Assembly (NCBI GenBank): GCA_027080505.1
Contig: JALWRX010000123.1
Coordinates: 1 to 64,000 of the forward strand
Reading direction: 5' to 3'
Length of the DNA stretch: 64,000 bases
Source of the DNA: Ghiorsea sp.
GTDB taxonomy: Bacteria > Pseudomonadota > Zetaproteobacteria > Mariprofundales > Mariprofundaceae
This document shows, piece after piece, positions 8,922 to 17,083 of this stretch (position 1 is the stretch's first letter; every line of letters begins with the position of its first letter). The position numbers and the translations under genes are program-made. The notes beneath the pieces were generated by a model, which had not been told where the DNA came from, did not search any database, and was given only the letters and a program-made list of their open reading frames with translations.

Positions 8922-10190
8922 ATGTTGAAAAAAAGAGTGGTTTTATTGGTGGCATGCTTGGTGTTAGGTATGGGTCAAGCGAGTGCATCGGATTGGAAAA
9001 CATCGGTTGATTTACGTGAGCGTTATCAATCTTTTGATAACTTTGATTTTAATTCGTCCGTGGATAACAATTCTTGGGAGTTGGATACTAGACTCTACAT
9101 TAAAGTTGAACGTGATTTTGAAAATGGTTTCTCAGTGTTTTTGCAGCCGCAAGCTATATCCACTACTTATCACGGCACAGTGGCAGGTACGCAAAAGCTT
9201 TCTCAGGCAGACCTTTTACAAAGTTACCTTCATTATAAATCAGGTGATTTTTCAGTTCGTGTTGGTCGACAGCAGCTTGTGTATGGTGATCAAAGGTTGT
9301 TAGGTCACCTTGGTTGGAAAGATGTGGCGCGTACTTTTGATGGTATCAAAGCAGGTTATCAATCGGGTGATGTTTCGGTGGATGCTTTTGTGGTGAGTCC
9401 TGCAGATATTGTTGCTATGACACCAAGCCCAACATCGCCACGTGGTGATGCTTTGGTAACATGGGATAAGCGTGTATTAACAGGTTTATATGGCACTTAT
9501 AAAGTGGATAAGAAAACAGGAGTTGATGCTTATTTTATTCATTGGAAACATAACGATGGAATAGGGCGTAATCTAAACACCTATGGTACACGAGGTTTTG
9601 GCGTTTGGGGTGCTATTGATGCAACTGCCGAAGTGGTGTTTCAAAGTGGAACATGGTTAACTGGTGTATCACAAAGTGCGTCTGCTTATGCCCTTAAAGC
9701 AGGTTATGCTATAGATGCATGGAAAACACGCTTTGGTATTGAATATGATTATAGCCCTGGTGATGATAAGACAGATGCAGGCACCCACAAAAACTTTGTG
9801 TTCCCATTCCATACCAACCATGCGCATTATGGTGAAATGGATAGGTTCTCTTGGGCAAATATGAAAGATATTCGTTTGTCGGTTAAAACTTCACCTGCGC
9901 AAAACCTTACCTTACATGGCAATATGCACTTTTTATCTTTGGATAAAGCGCAAGGTGATTGGTTAAATGTTGTGGGTGCTGGTGTGTTGTATGCTGGTAA
10001 TGCTGCTTATACGGAAACAGATGCGGGCACTGAGATTGACTTGAAACTGGTGTATAAAGTTGCGGCAATACAAGGTTTAACGCTTGTTGCCAATTATAGT
10101 GTGTTTAATCCTGGTGCGGCAGTCTTGGAAAGAACAGGATCTCAAGATTCAGCCGTATTTGGATATTTGATTGCCAATTATAAGTTTTAA
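8922..10190 (+). CDS. Outer-membrane porin of the alginate-export (AlgE-like) barrel type
   Basis: Exported beta-barrel. A signal peptide (MLKKRVVLLVACLVLGMGQA, ending near ASA) is followed by alternating strands with the family features YLHYKSGDFSVRVGRQQLVY and GWKDVARTFDGIKAGY. It ends in Phe (ANYKF), as outer-membrane barrels do. The ATG at 8922 is preferred over 8901 since a GGGG lies seven bases upstream and the signal peptide becomes standard. It is divergent from the FNT gene across about 270 bases. Despite the family name, no alginate genes are nearby, so the substrate is unknown; a general anion or sugar porin is possible. Confidence 0.85.
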   Translation: MLKKRVVLLVACLVLGMGQASASDWKTSVDLRERYQSFDNFDFNSSVDNNSWELDTRLYIKVERDFENGFSVFLQPQAISTTYHGTVAGTQKLSQADLLQSYLHYKSGDFSVRVGRQQLVYGDQRLLGHLGWKDVARTFDGIKAGYQSGDVSVDAFVVSPADIVAMTPSPTSPRGDALVTWDKRVLTGLYGTYKVDKKTGVDAYFIHWKHNDGIGRNLNTYGTRGFGVWGAIDATAEVVFQSGTWLTGVSQSASAYALKAGYAIDAWKTRFGIEYDYSPGDDKTDAGTHKNFVFPFHTNHAHYGEMDRFSWANMKDIRLSVKTSPAQNLTLHGNMHFLSLDKAQGDWLNVVGAGVLYAGNAAYTETDAGTEIDLKLVYKVAAIQGLTLVANYSVFNPGAAVLERTGSQDSAVFGYLIANYKF

Positions 10191-10526
10191 TTTTACCTAA
10201 CTGATGTTACGCACAAAGTTTCAAATTCTCAACTATAGGTATTGCTAGGAAGTGGGGCTTTAGTCCCGCATGATTAAAATGATAATGCGGGGCTAAAGCC
10301 CCGCTTCCTCTATTTTATACCGCTGTATCACCTTTTGTCTTTAACGAAATCAAACGCGTAATATTAGTTCTTAACATTTAAGGTTGAGGCTTTACCGCTT
10401 GCTTTAAAATGTATTTGTAATGCTGTGTTCACAGTGATTTCAAAACTTTACTTGTATGACTGCGTGACAATGTTCTCAAAAATAAGCAGGTTTCGCAGTC
10501 GATTTCAGTCAAGTAAGAGGTAGTGC
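10191..10526. other. Gene-free spacer before dcd
   Basis: The 336 bases between the porin and dcd contain one long palindrome (annotated separately) and an AT-rich remainder with no supported gene. The last 100 bases probably carry the dcd promoter, and AGAGGTAGTGC just before the dcd ATG supplies its ribosome site. No RNA gene was recognised. Confidence 0.6.
10247..10309. repeat. Long imperfect palindrome (25-base arms)
   Basis: Arms at 10247-10271 and 10285-10309 are complementary over 25 bases, with only two positions that form G-T pairs in RNA. The loop is 13 bases and AT-rich. The core is GGGGCTTTAG / CTAAAGCCCC. It could end transcription of the porin gene, but there is no long T-run; its form is that of a dispersed REP-like palindrome. 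Confidence 0.75.
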
Positions 10527-11096
10527 ATGTCAATCAAGTCAGATAAGTGGATTCGCAAAATGGCGCAAGAGCATGGTATGCTTGACCCTTTTGTGGATGG
10601 TCAAATCAAAAAGAATGCGAAGGGTGAGGGTGCAATTTCCTATGGCTTGTCATCGTATGGTTATGATGTGCGTTGCTCGGATGAGTTTAAAGTGTTCACC
10701 AATATTCATTCAGCTACGGTTGATCCTAAAGACTTTGATGACAAAAGCTTTGTCGATATCAAGTCGGATGTTTGCATTATTCCACCCAATTCTTTTGCTT
10801 TGGCACGCACGGTGGAGTATCTAAAAATTCCGCGCAATGTGTTGACGATTTGTTTGGGTAAATCGACGTATGCGCGTTGTGGTATCATTGTGAACGTCAC
10901 CCCGCTTGAACCTGAGTGGGAAGGGCATGTGACCCTAGAGTTTTCCAATACCACCACATTGCCAGCGAAAATTTACGCCAATGAAGGTGTGGCACAATTC
11001 TTGTTCTTTGAATCCGATGAAGAATGCGAAACATCCTATGCAGACCGAGCAGGCAAATATATGAAGCAGCGCGGTGTGACTGTTCCGAGGTTGTAA
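10527..11096 (+). CDS. dcd: dCTP deaminase
   Basis: Converts dCTP to dUTP, the main source of dUMP for thymidylate synthesis in many Gram-negatives. The 189-residue length equals the family norm. Motifs are [12 protein letters not shown] near the N-terminus, [12 protein letters not shown] and [19 protein letters not shown], which carries the catalytic glutamate. The start has an AGAGGT ribosome site. The metF GTG begins immediately after the dcd TAA, so the two genes are likely co-transcribed. Confidence 0.97.
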   Translation: MSIKSDKWIRKMAQEHGMLDPFVDGQIKKNAKGEGAISYGLSSYGYDVRCSDEFKVFTNIHSATVDPKDFDDKSFVDIKSDVCIIPPNSFALARTVEYLKIPRNVLTICLGKSTYARCGIIVNVTPLEPEWEGHVTLEFSNTTTLPAKIYANEGVAQFLFFESDEECETSYADRAGKYMKQRGVTVPRL

Positions 11097-11969
11097 GTGT
11101 TATTAGAAGATATTTTAGCAGGCTGTAAAAAAGCAGGCAAACGATCCATCTCATTTGAGTTTTTTCCACCCAAAACAGACAAAGGTGAAGAAAACTTATG
11201 GCAGTGTATTCAAGAGCTTACACCACTTAATCCATCGTTTGTATCGGTAACCTATGGTGCAGGGGGTACAACCCAAGACCGCACACTGCGTATTGTAGAA
11301 CGCATCAAAAAAGAAACGACATTAGAGCCTATGGCGCATTTAACTTGCGTGGGCTCTACACAAGATGATTTGGCAAAGTTGTTAAACCAATACAAAGCTT
11401 CTGATATGCGGAATATCTTGGCATTACGTGGTGATGCGCCTGAAGGTCAAGATGGTTTTCAAGCGGTGAAAGGCGGCTTTGCTTATGCTACAGACTTGGT
11501 GAAGTTTGTGCGCCAGCAAGGCGGTTTTTCGATTGCGGTCGCAACCTATCCGGAAGGTCACCCTGAATCTAAGGGCGGTGTTGCTGATGATTTGAAGTAT
11601 TTAAAAATGAAGCAAGATGCAGGTGCAATTGCTGCCATCACCCAATACTTCTTTGATAATGAACACTATTACCGATTTAGAGAGCAGGCTGAAAAGATGG
11701 GTATCACGATTCCTATTCTTCCTGGCATTATGCCCATTGCCAATTATGAACAAATTGTGCGCTTCTCTCAAATGTGTGGCGCAAGTATTCCTGATTGGTT
11801 GCATGAGAAAATGAGCCCCATTCAAGATGATTTGGATGCGGTGAAACAAATGGGAATTGAGATTGCGACCAGGCAATGTCAGGACTTAATCGCCAATGAT
11901 GCAGCGGGTGTGCATATTTATACACTGAACAAGCCTGAAGCCAGTATCGCGATTTGTAAGAATCTTTAG
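11097..11969 (+). CDS. metF: Methylenetetrahydrofolate reductase (MetF type)
   Basis: FAD-dependent TIM-barrel enzyme reducing 5,10-methylene-THF to 5-methyl-THF, the methyl donor for methionine synthesis. The family motifs FEFFPPKTDKGEENLW and FVSVTYGAGGTTQDRT are clear, along with LALRGD. It has 290 residues and starts with GTG directly after the dcd stop; the dcd 3' end must supply the ribosome site. No SAM riboswitch is seen in front of it, unlike the sulfur operon further on. Confidence 0.96.
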   Translation: MLLEDILAGCKKAGKRSISFEFFPPKTDKGEENLWQCIQELTPLNPSFVSVTYGAGGTTQDRTLRIVERIKKETTLEPMAHLTCVGSTQDDLAKLLNQYKASDMRNILALRGDAPEGQDGFQAVKGGFAYATDLVKFVRQQGGFSIAVATYPEGHPESKGGVADDLKYLKMKQDAGAIAAITQYFFDNEHYYRFREQAEKMGITIPILPGIMPIANYEQIVRFSQMCGASIPDWLHEKMSPIQDDLDAVKQMGIEIATRQCQDLIANDAAGVHIYTLNKPEASIAICKNL

Positions 11970-12061
11970 AGGTAGCAGACATTGATTACAGAGTATTATT
12001 GCTCTTACAAGTGACTCACTGGGTTGTTGTCAGCCGTTTTATTGTCTAACATGGGTGTGAT

Positions 12062-12739
12062 ATGGACAGTCGGGAAGCTCATAAACACAGAACATATCAT
12101 GTTTTGTTCGTTGAAGACGATATATTATGTCGCCAGCGATTAACGCAAGCCATTTCAGCGCAACCAGAGCTAAAACTGCTTGCTGAAGTAGGTAGCGTTC
12201 GTGAGGCTATGGCACTTCTTGCCCAAGGTAATACGGATATATTGATTGTTGATATAGGGTTGCCTGATGGCAGCGGATTAGACTTGATTCGCTATTGCAA
12301 ATCAATGTCACATGAGGTGATATGCCTTGTGGTTACGATTCATGGTGATGAACATCATGTGTTGGAAGCATTGGCATTGGGCGCACAGGGTTATTTGCTC
12401 AAAGATGCGCCTCTTTCTGATTTGGCTGAAGCGATTATGAGTGCTATAGGTGGTGATATGCCAGTTAGTCCTCGTATTGCTAAAGCATTATTACGGCATT
12501 TGCACCCCCCTCAAGGTATAACAACTGTTCATGAAGATATGCATTTAACACCGCGTGAAGTTGAAGTGTTGGAACATTTAGCGCTTGGTTACACACGGGC
12601 TGAAATTGCGCATAAACTGTATATCAGCATTCATACAGTGGGTGTGCATATTAGGCATATTTACAAAAAACTACAGGTGAGTTCTGGAAAGAAAGCTATT
12701 CGAAAAGCACGACAGCATGGAATCATTCGAACAGAATAG
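12062..12739 (+). CDS. NarL/LuxR-type response regulator
   Basis: A 225-residue two-component regulator. The receiver domain (about 13-130) has the acidic pair at 19-20 (VEDD), the phospho-acceptor Asp64 in IVDIGLPDG and the conserved lysine in YLLKDAP. A LuxR helix-turn-helix follows (about 158-215, LTPREVEVLEHLALGYTRAE). It overlaps the partner kinase gene by 23 bases, so both are made together. Target genes are not evident; metF lies 92 bases upstream and the lipoprotein island downstream. Confidence 0.94.
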   Translation: MDSREAHKHRTYHVLFVEDDILCRQRLTQAISAQPELKLLAEVGSVREAMALLAQGNTDILIVDIGLPDGSGLDLIRYCKSMSHEVICLVVTIHGDEHHVLEALALGAQGYLLKDAPLSDLAEAIMSAIGGDMPVSPRIAKALLRHLHPPQGITTVHEDMHLTPREVEVLEHLALGYTRAEIAHKLYISIHTVGVHIRHIYKKLQVSSGKKAIRKARQHGIIRTE

Positions 12740-14564
12740 TTTGCCCTCATTAACAAAAAAGCTCGCACTTTTGATGGGTGGGTTTTTGGGCACTGTTGCC
12801 ATGATTGCTGTTGTATCTATGTTGTTGAGAGCTCCTGATGATATTCAAGGTGCACATCGTTTATCGGTGGCAGACTTTTCGTTATCAGGAGATGCGTTCC
12901 AAACGTGGAGTACTGTTCGCCTTCCTGATGCATGGGATAAGCGCATACCAAAGTATGATGGGTTTGGATGGTATCGTTTCCATGTTTATTTAGAAGAAAA
13001 ACCTAGGAAACTTTGGGGTGTTTATATACCAAGGTCGAGTATGAATGCAGAAGCCTATATCAATGGGCAATTGGCTGGAAGTGGGGGCTCAATGGAGGAG
13101 CCTGTTTCTCGGTATTGGAACTTGCCACTTTATATCCAAGTATCTCCAAGCCTGCTAAGAATAGGTGACAATGAGATACGCATACGCTTACGTGGCTTTG
13201 CGAATGGCAGGGCTGGGCTATCGCCTATATTTGTAGGCGATGATATGAATTTATTACCGGAATATCGCACTCAACTTTTGCGCTCCCATGAATTGAGTGT
13301 AGGTGCTTTTGCTATCAATTTGGCAGTTGGGCTGATGCTGCTTGTTTGGTTAATAGTTTCTCGAGATGTAGCATTTTTATGGTTTGCCTTGGGTAGCTTG
13401 ATTAGCTGCTTATATATTTTAGATAGTTTTTGGGTGAATGTGCCATTACCACAGTTGACTTGGCGTTGGGTAACGCATACTGCGGTGGCTTGGTCGATGT
13501 GTTTTTATTATTTGTTTATGCTTCGAATGCTACAGCGACGCCTATATTGGTTTGAGTATGTTTTAATTGCTTATATTGTCGTGGGAAGTTTGCTTTTATA
13601 CTTCGCTGATAATACTCATCAATTATTTTTTGCGCTTGTGTTACATATGGGCGGGCTTGTCATGATGTTACACTTGATTTATTTGGCTTTTTCGGGATGG
13701 CTTCGCTTTGGTCAATACCTACACTTATGGCTAGGTATTTGTATTCTTGAAGTCGCAGGCTTTGGCTTTGTGGATTGGATTCCTGTTGCTTTCCATATTG
13801 AGAAGAAAACACCGTACATTTATTACTTAGGCTCTGTAGCCTTTTCTTTGGCTGCATTGCTGGTGTTATTTGTCCGTTTTTTACATGGTTTAACGGTTGA
13901 GAAGAATTTTTCAAAGCACTTGCGTACTTCGTTAGAAGAACAAAAATCTTTATTGGATGAACAACATCAGCGGATTACCTCGCTAGAACGAAACATGGCA
14001 ATTTCAGATGAGCGCAAACGTATTGTACGAGAGCTGCATGATGGTTTGGGTGGTCATTTGGTGGGCGCACTTTCGCTTTCTGAACAACAGCACAGCGATG
14101 ATGCTTTGCGTGATAGCATTTATCAGGCATTAGATGAATTGCGGATGGTGATGGACTCTTTGGATATTGAAGCTGATGTTTTAACTATGCTTGGCATGTT
14201 ACGAGAGCGCATAGAACCAAGGCTAAAACCACTGGGTATCCAACTGCAATGGTTGATAAGATGTCGCCCCAAACATTTACCCGAAAGCACTGAGGCGACA
14301 TTGCATGTGATGCGTATCGTGCAAGAGGCAATTAATAATAGTATGCGACATGCTCAGCCTCGCCAAATTTTCTTTCGTGTTCATCGAGCAGGCTTTTGTA
14401 TTGCAGATGATGGGCAGGGTTTTGATTTGGACGAAGTTAAGCTTGGTCGTGGATTGAATCACTTAAAATGGCGCACTAAAGATTTGAATGCACACCTAGT
14501 CATTCGTTCATCTAAGCTTGGAACCATCATTCGCATTCATTTGCGTAATCATTCAAACGTATAA
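12717..14564 (+). CDS. 7TMR-DISM sensor histidine kinase (HisKA_3 type)
   Basis: A 615-residue membrane sensor paired with the preceding regulator. It has an N-terminal transmembrane helix, a periplasmic jelly-roll-like domain (about 45-190, with GWYRFHVYLEEKP), seven transmembrane helices (about 195-400), a short coiled coil, then a HisKA_3 domain with ERKRIVRELHDGLGG (phospho-acceptor His441). The HATPase domain follows with EAINNSMRHA and ADDGQGF. The domain order is that of 7TMR-DISM receptors, which in known cases sense small extracellular ligands, often carbohydrates. The ATG at 12717 lies inside the regulator gene and has no clear ribosome site, consistent with translational coupling. 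Confidence 0.92.
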   Translation: MESFEQNSLPSLTKKLALLMGGFLGTVAMIAVVSMLLRAPDDIQGAHRLSVADFSLSGDAFQTWSTVRLPDAWDKRIPKYDGFGWYRFHVYLEEKPRKLWGVYIPRSSMNAEAYINGQLAGSGGSMEEPVSRYWNLPLYIQVSPSLLRIGDNEIRIRLRGFANGRAGLSPIFVGDDMNLLPEYRTQLLRSHELSVGAFAINLAVGLMLLVWLIVSRDVAFLWFALGSLISCLYILDSFWVNVPLPQLTWRWVTHTAVAWSMCFYYLFMLRMLQRRLYWFEYVLIAYIVVGSLLLYFADNTHQLFFALVLHMGGLVMMLHLIYLAFSGWLRFGQYLHLWLGICILEVAGFGFVDWIPVAFHIEKKTPYIYYLGSVAFSLAALLVLFVRFLHGLTVEKNFSKHLRTSLEEQKSLLDEQHQRITSLERNMAISDERKRIVRELHDGLGGHLVGALSLSEQQHSDDALRDSIYQALDELRMVMDSLDIEADVLTMLGMLRERIEPRLKPLGIQLQWLIRCRPKHLPESTEATLHVMRIVQEAINNSMRHAQPRQIFFRVHRAGFCIADDGQGFDLDEVKLGRGLNHLKWRTKDLNAHLVIRSSKLGTIIRIHLRNHSNV

Positions 14565-14689
14565 ACTCCTTTTCGTATCAAAATAAGAGGCTAAAACAGG
14601 CAAAATATAACCTGTTTAGGTTATTGTGGGTATGGATTGGTGGTCTAAACTTAGCATAAGATTAAAGATAATTATGCTAGGAGGAAACA

Positions 14690-15247
14690 ATGAAATTAAA
14701 ATCAATGTTATCGATGGTGCTTGCCGTAACTTTATTGGTTGCATGTGGTGGGGGTGGCTCTAGTTCAGGAGGCACAACAAGCTCAGGTGGTACAACAAGC
14801 TCAGGCGGTACAACAGGTGGTGGATCATCTTCCAGTACGGGCTTGCTGTCTGCGACGGGCTCCGCGACATTTTCAGGGTCTGGTCTGGTTGATGTGCCAA
14901 CAGGGGCAAATTTCACTGCAGCTAATGCCCATGTGAGTGATGTGACTACCCCTATAACTCAGTATATCCTTACTATTTATGGTGCAGAAGCCACCGCTCC
15001 AGATCAGTTGACGATAGCATATGCAGAAGCGCAGTCAGCGTTTGGTATGACCTATTCTGTGACCCTCAATTATATTACCGCTACGAGTGTTATGAGTTGG
15101 CGTGCAGATAGTGTTGGCTCTCAAGTGCCAGGTGTTACTTTTAACAAAACTACAAAAAGCCTTCAGCTTACCAATGTTGTTGCCTTACGTACGCTTAGCT
15201 CAGGGACTTTGTCCAGTGTTACCATCAATGGAAGCTTTAATTATTAA
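14690..15247 (+). CDS. Ser/Gly/Thr-rich lipoprotein, function unknown
   Basis: A 185-residue lipoprotein with a signal peptide ending in LLVAC (lipobox). The mature N-terminus is a low-complexity GGGGSSSGG linker containing SSGGTT three times, encoded by three 18-base tandem repeats at 14762-14815. The remainder (about 50-185) is strand-rich without a recognised domain, containing TPITQYILTIYG and SVTINGSFNY at the end. AGGAGG lies seven bases before the ATG, a very strong ribosome site. It is first in a run of three small exported-protein genes on this strand. Confidence 0.8.
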   Translation: MKLKSMLSMVLAVTLLVACGGGGSSSGGTTSSGGTTSSGGTTGGGSSSSTGLLSATGSATFSGSGLVDVPTGANFTAANAHVSDVTTPITQYILTIYGAEATAPDQLTIAYAEAQSAFGMTYSVTLNYITATSVMSWRADSVGSQVPGVTFNKTTKSLQLTNVVALRTLSSGTLSSVTINGSFNY

Positions 15248-15259
15248 CGGGAGTGACAT

Positions 15260-15403
15260 ATGAAAGCTTGGATATCAATCATAGTTATATTTGCCACTTT
15301 AATTTTATCCTCATGTGGCGGTAGCTCTGGTGGAAGTGGATCAGCTTCATCTTCAAGCTTAACTTGGGATCGAGGCAATTGGGATGAAACAACTTGGCAA
15401 TAA
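15260..15403 (+). CDS. Tiny lipoprotein (47 residues)
   Basis: A short gene preceded by CGGGAG. The protein starts MKAWISIIVIFATLILSSC, a classic lipoprotein signal with lipobox LSSC, then GGSSGGSGSASSSS and the short tail LTWDRGNWDETTWQ. The tail could bind a partner through its tryptophans. It sits 12 bases after the previous lipoprotein gene and 28 before the next exported protein, on the same strand. No family is known to me. The intact signal and ribosome site make it likely to be real. Confidence 0.75.
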   Translation: MKAWISIIVIFATLILSSCGGSSGGSGSASSSSLTWDRGNWDETTWQ

Positions 15404-15431
15404 GATATCATAAAAAGACGAGGGATTAATC

Positions 15432-16088
15432 ATGAAACATATTTTAACTTTAGCGGTAGTATTATTACTATCCTCTACTCAAGCATTTGCCGCAGCGGCA
15501 GTACCCGTAACGTTTACAGCGGGAACACCAGCCAAGGCAGCAGATGTGAATGCAAACTTTGATGCGTTGGTAACCGCAATTAACAACAATGCGGCAGATA
15601 TTCACACGAATTTGAATAGCACGATGACAAACCAAACAGCTATTCAGCAACGTACCACACATAACCCTACTGTGCTTCAAGCGACATGCCCTGTTGGTGG
15701 CGCATTGGCTAATGTACTTAATGGAACATACACCAAAATTGCAGATATTGGCACATTCAATAAAGTCAGTGCGACATCGAATGTAGAAATCAGATTTGAG
15801 GGTAGGTTGTATGCGGGGAGTATTGCAGGAACAGGCGTAACATTTGAACTTACAGTCGATAATGTGGCTACAACGAATGGCTGGGCCCGTAGCACAATCA
15901 AAGCGGCAGAAGCTGGCGTGACGAGTGATGGCGTACAGTCTTCAATGACGGGAATATTCTCTGGTTTGGGTGTTGGTTTACATACAGTGAGCATACAGGC
16001 ATCAGGTGTGGGTGGTACTGCAACCAATGCCATGTGGAACCCTGGGTGTTTTCAATCGGATCAGGTGATTATTAAAGAAATTGAGTGA
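15432..16088 (+). CDS. Secreted protein with a VNANFDAL-type stalk motif
   Basis: A 218-residue exported protein. A type I signal peptide (MKHILTLAVVLLLSSTQAFA, cleaved near AFA-AA) is followed by FTAGTPAKAADVNANFDAL, a motif shared by many secreted or fibre-like bacterial proteins. A short Asn-rich coiled segment and a beta-rich C-terminal half (about 85-218) follow, with two cysteines (TCPVGG, PGCFQS) that could form a disulfide. GAGGGA ahead of ATG gives a good ribosome site. It is the third gene of the exported-protein run. Function unknown. Confidence 0.78.
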   Translation: MKHILTLAVVLLLSSTQAFAAAAVPVTFTAGTPAKAADVNANFDALVTAINNNAADIHTNLNSTMTNQTAIQQRTTHNPTVLQATCPVGGALANVLNGTYTKIADIGTFNKVSATSNVEIRFEGRLYAGSIAGTGVTFELTVDNVATTNGWARSTIKAAEAGVTSDGVQSSMTGIFSGLGVGLHTVSIQASGVGGTATNAMWNPGCFQSDQVIIKEIE

Positions 16089-16134
16089 TGACTGTATGTG
16101 ATTTTTAAATAGGTTAGTGTTTGTGATGAAGTAT

Positions 16135-16160
16135 AAGGGGTAGCCATTGTGCTACCCCTT
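16135..16160. terminator. Hairpin between convergent genes
   Basis: A ten-base stem AAGGGGTAGC / GCTACCCCTT with a six-base loop lies between the convergent secreted-protein and lipoprotein genes. The T-run after it is short on both strands, so it is a moderate bidirectional terminator at best. Confidence 0.65.
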
Positions 16161-16173
16161 CATGTCTTTATGT

Positions 16174-16470
16174 TTATTGGCAGGAAAAAGTAATACCATT
16201 CACTGTGATAGAAGTGCCTGCGTTTAATCCCATATACGAAATAGAACCGTTAGTGCAGGTCGCGGTATTTCCATTGTAATCACACGAGCTGTTGTTGGTG
16301 ACAAAGACGTTGTTACCAGCGACTGTGCATGCAGGGTTGGACGCGGCTGTATTTGAGCCTGAATTAGATGAATTGGTTGAGGTTGTATTGCTGGTTGAGC
16401 TATCACTGCCCCCGCAACTGGCAAGCAAAAGCCCTGAGAGAATAATAGCTGTTTTGAAAATAATGTTCAT
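16174..16470 (-). CDS. Small Ser/Asn-rich lipoprotein, reverse strand
   Basis: A 98-residue lipoprotein with signal MNIIFKTAIILSGLLLASC (lipobox LASC), an Asn/Ser/Thr-rich linker, and a C-terminal domain of about 50 residues with four cysteines (PACTVAG, SSCDYNG, ATCTNG, TFSCQ) that probably form two disulfides. An AAGGAG ribosome site precedes the ATG. A run of nine C on the coding strand lies about 50-60 bases upstream in the likely promoter. No family recognised. Confidence 0.75.
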   Translation of the reverse strand: MNIIFKTAIILSGLLLASCGGSDSSTSNTTSTNSSNSGSNTAASNPACTVAGNNVFVTNNSSCDYNGNTATCTNGSISYMGLNAGTSITVNGITFSCQ

Positions 16471-16612
16471 GTTTTCATACTCCTTTATTTAGACTGAACT
16501 GTGGAAACCATAACGGGTTGCGGGGGGGGGCAAGTGTTAAATCTAGGCATCAATCTTTTTGCTTGCGTTTTAAAAAATACTGCCGATAATTCGGCACACA
16601 TATTGGATCCGA

Positions 16613-16746
16613 GTTTATCCAGAGCAGTGGAGGGTTACAGGCCCTGTGAAACTGCGGCAACCGCCTCAAGTTTTATCCTAAGAGATAGGGCGAGAAGGAA
16701 TGGTGCCAATGCCTGCCTAGAGTGTTTGAAGTCTAGGAGCGATAAT
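16613..16746 (+). ncRNA. SAM-I (S-box) riboswitch aptamer
   Basis: Binds S-adenosylmethionine and controls the downstream operon. The consensus core can be read directly: CCAGAG, GGAGGG, CAGGCCC, TGAAAC, then GGCAACC, GGTGCCAATGCCTGC and GGAGCGATAA. Helix P1 pairs TTATC (16615-16619) with GATAA (16741-16745); P4 pairs CCTAGA with TCTAGG. The class is common in Firmicutes and known from some proteobacteria. It precedes a threonine-synthase-like gene rather than a classic met gene. Confidence 0.9.
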
Positions 16747-16792
16747 GTTCGGGTTGTGAGTTTATTCGCACACTGCGTGCATTTTCTTTCAA

Positions 16793-16819
16793 CCTTCGCT
16801 TATCGCGAGGGTTTTTTTG
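16793..16819 (+). terminator. Riboswitch-controlled intrinsic terminator
   Basis: Stem CCTTCGC / GCGAGGG (16793-16799 with 16805-16811) is followed by seven T. Its loop and 3' strand contain TTATCGC (16800-16806), exactly complementary to GCGATAA (16739-16745) in the 3' side of riboswitch P1. CAACC (16790-16794) can also pair with GGTTG (16752-16756). These pairings form an antiterminator, so SAM binding would free the terminator and stop transcription. Confidence 0.88.
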
Positions 16820-16885
16820 TTTTCGGATTCTGTATAAAAAGTTTTGAAGTAAAGGAGCCACTGAAGAGGTTATCTAAGTGTTACG

Positions 16886-16987
16886 GAGTTGGTGCAATTT
16901 GGCTATCGCAAGAAAGGCGATGCAGGTCGTAGCTTGAGCTACGATGCCAAATCAACTGACGTAGCGAGAGCTGGATTGAAGCAACTC
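16886..16987 (+). ncRNA. Unidentified structured leader RNA (branched)
   Basis: Between the terminator and the first gene the leader can fold into a branched structure. Stem ATTTGGC (16897-16903) pairs with GCCAAAT (16946-16952), extended by AGTTG (16887-16891) with CAACT (16953-16957). Inside are hairpins ATCGC/GCGAT (16905-16921) and TCGTAGC/GCTACGA (16927-16944, loop TTGA). GAGTTG can alternatively pair with CAACTC at 16982-16987. It matched no riboswitch class that I know. Confidence 0.5.
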
Positions 16988-17083
16988 TTTTGGGAAGTTT
17001 CTGCCGTAAGCTTAGATGGTCTATTTAGTGACTCCTAAATAATGTTGCGCAAAAGAGGACGCTTTTTTGCATAGGAGATAACA

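Noticed and set aside
12781..13920. The hydrophobic central part of the kinase considered as a separate transporter gene
   Set aside because: The frame is continuous with a histidine kinase core and the order fits 7TMR-DISM receptors.
16501..16932. Open frame of 143 codons across the leader of the sulfur operon
   Set aside because: It runs through the riboswitch and its terminator, has no ribosome site and no protein-like character; the RNA explains the sequence.
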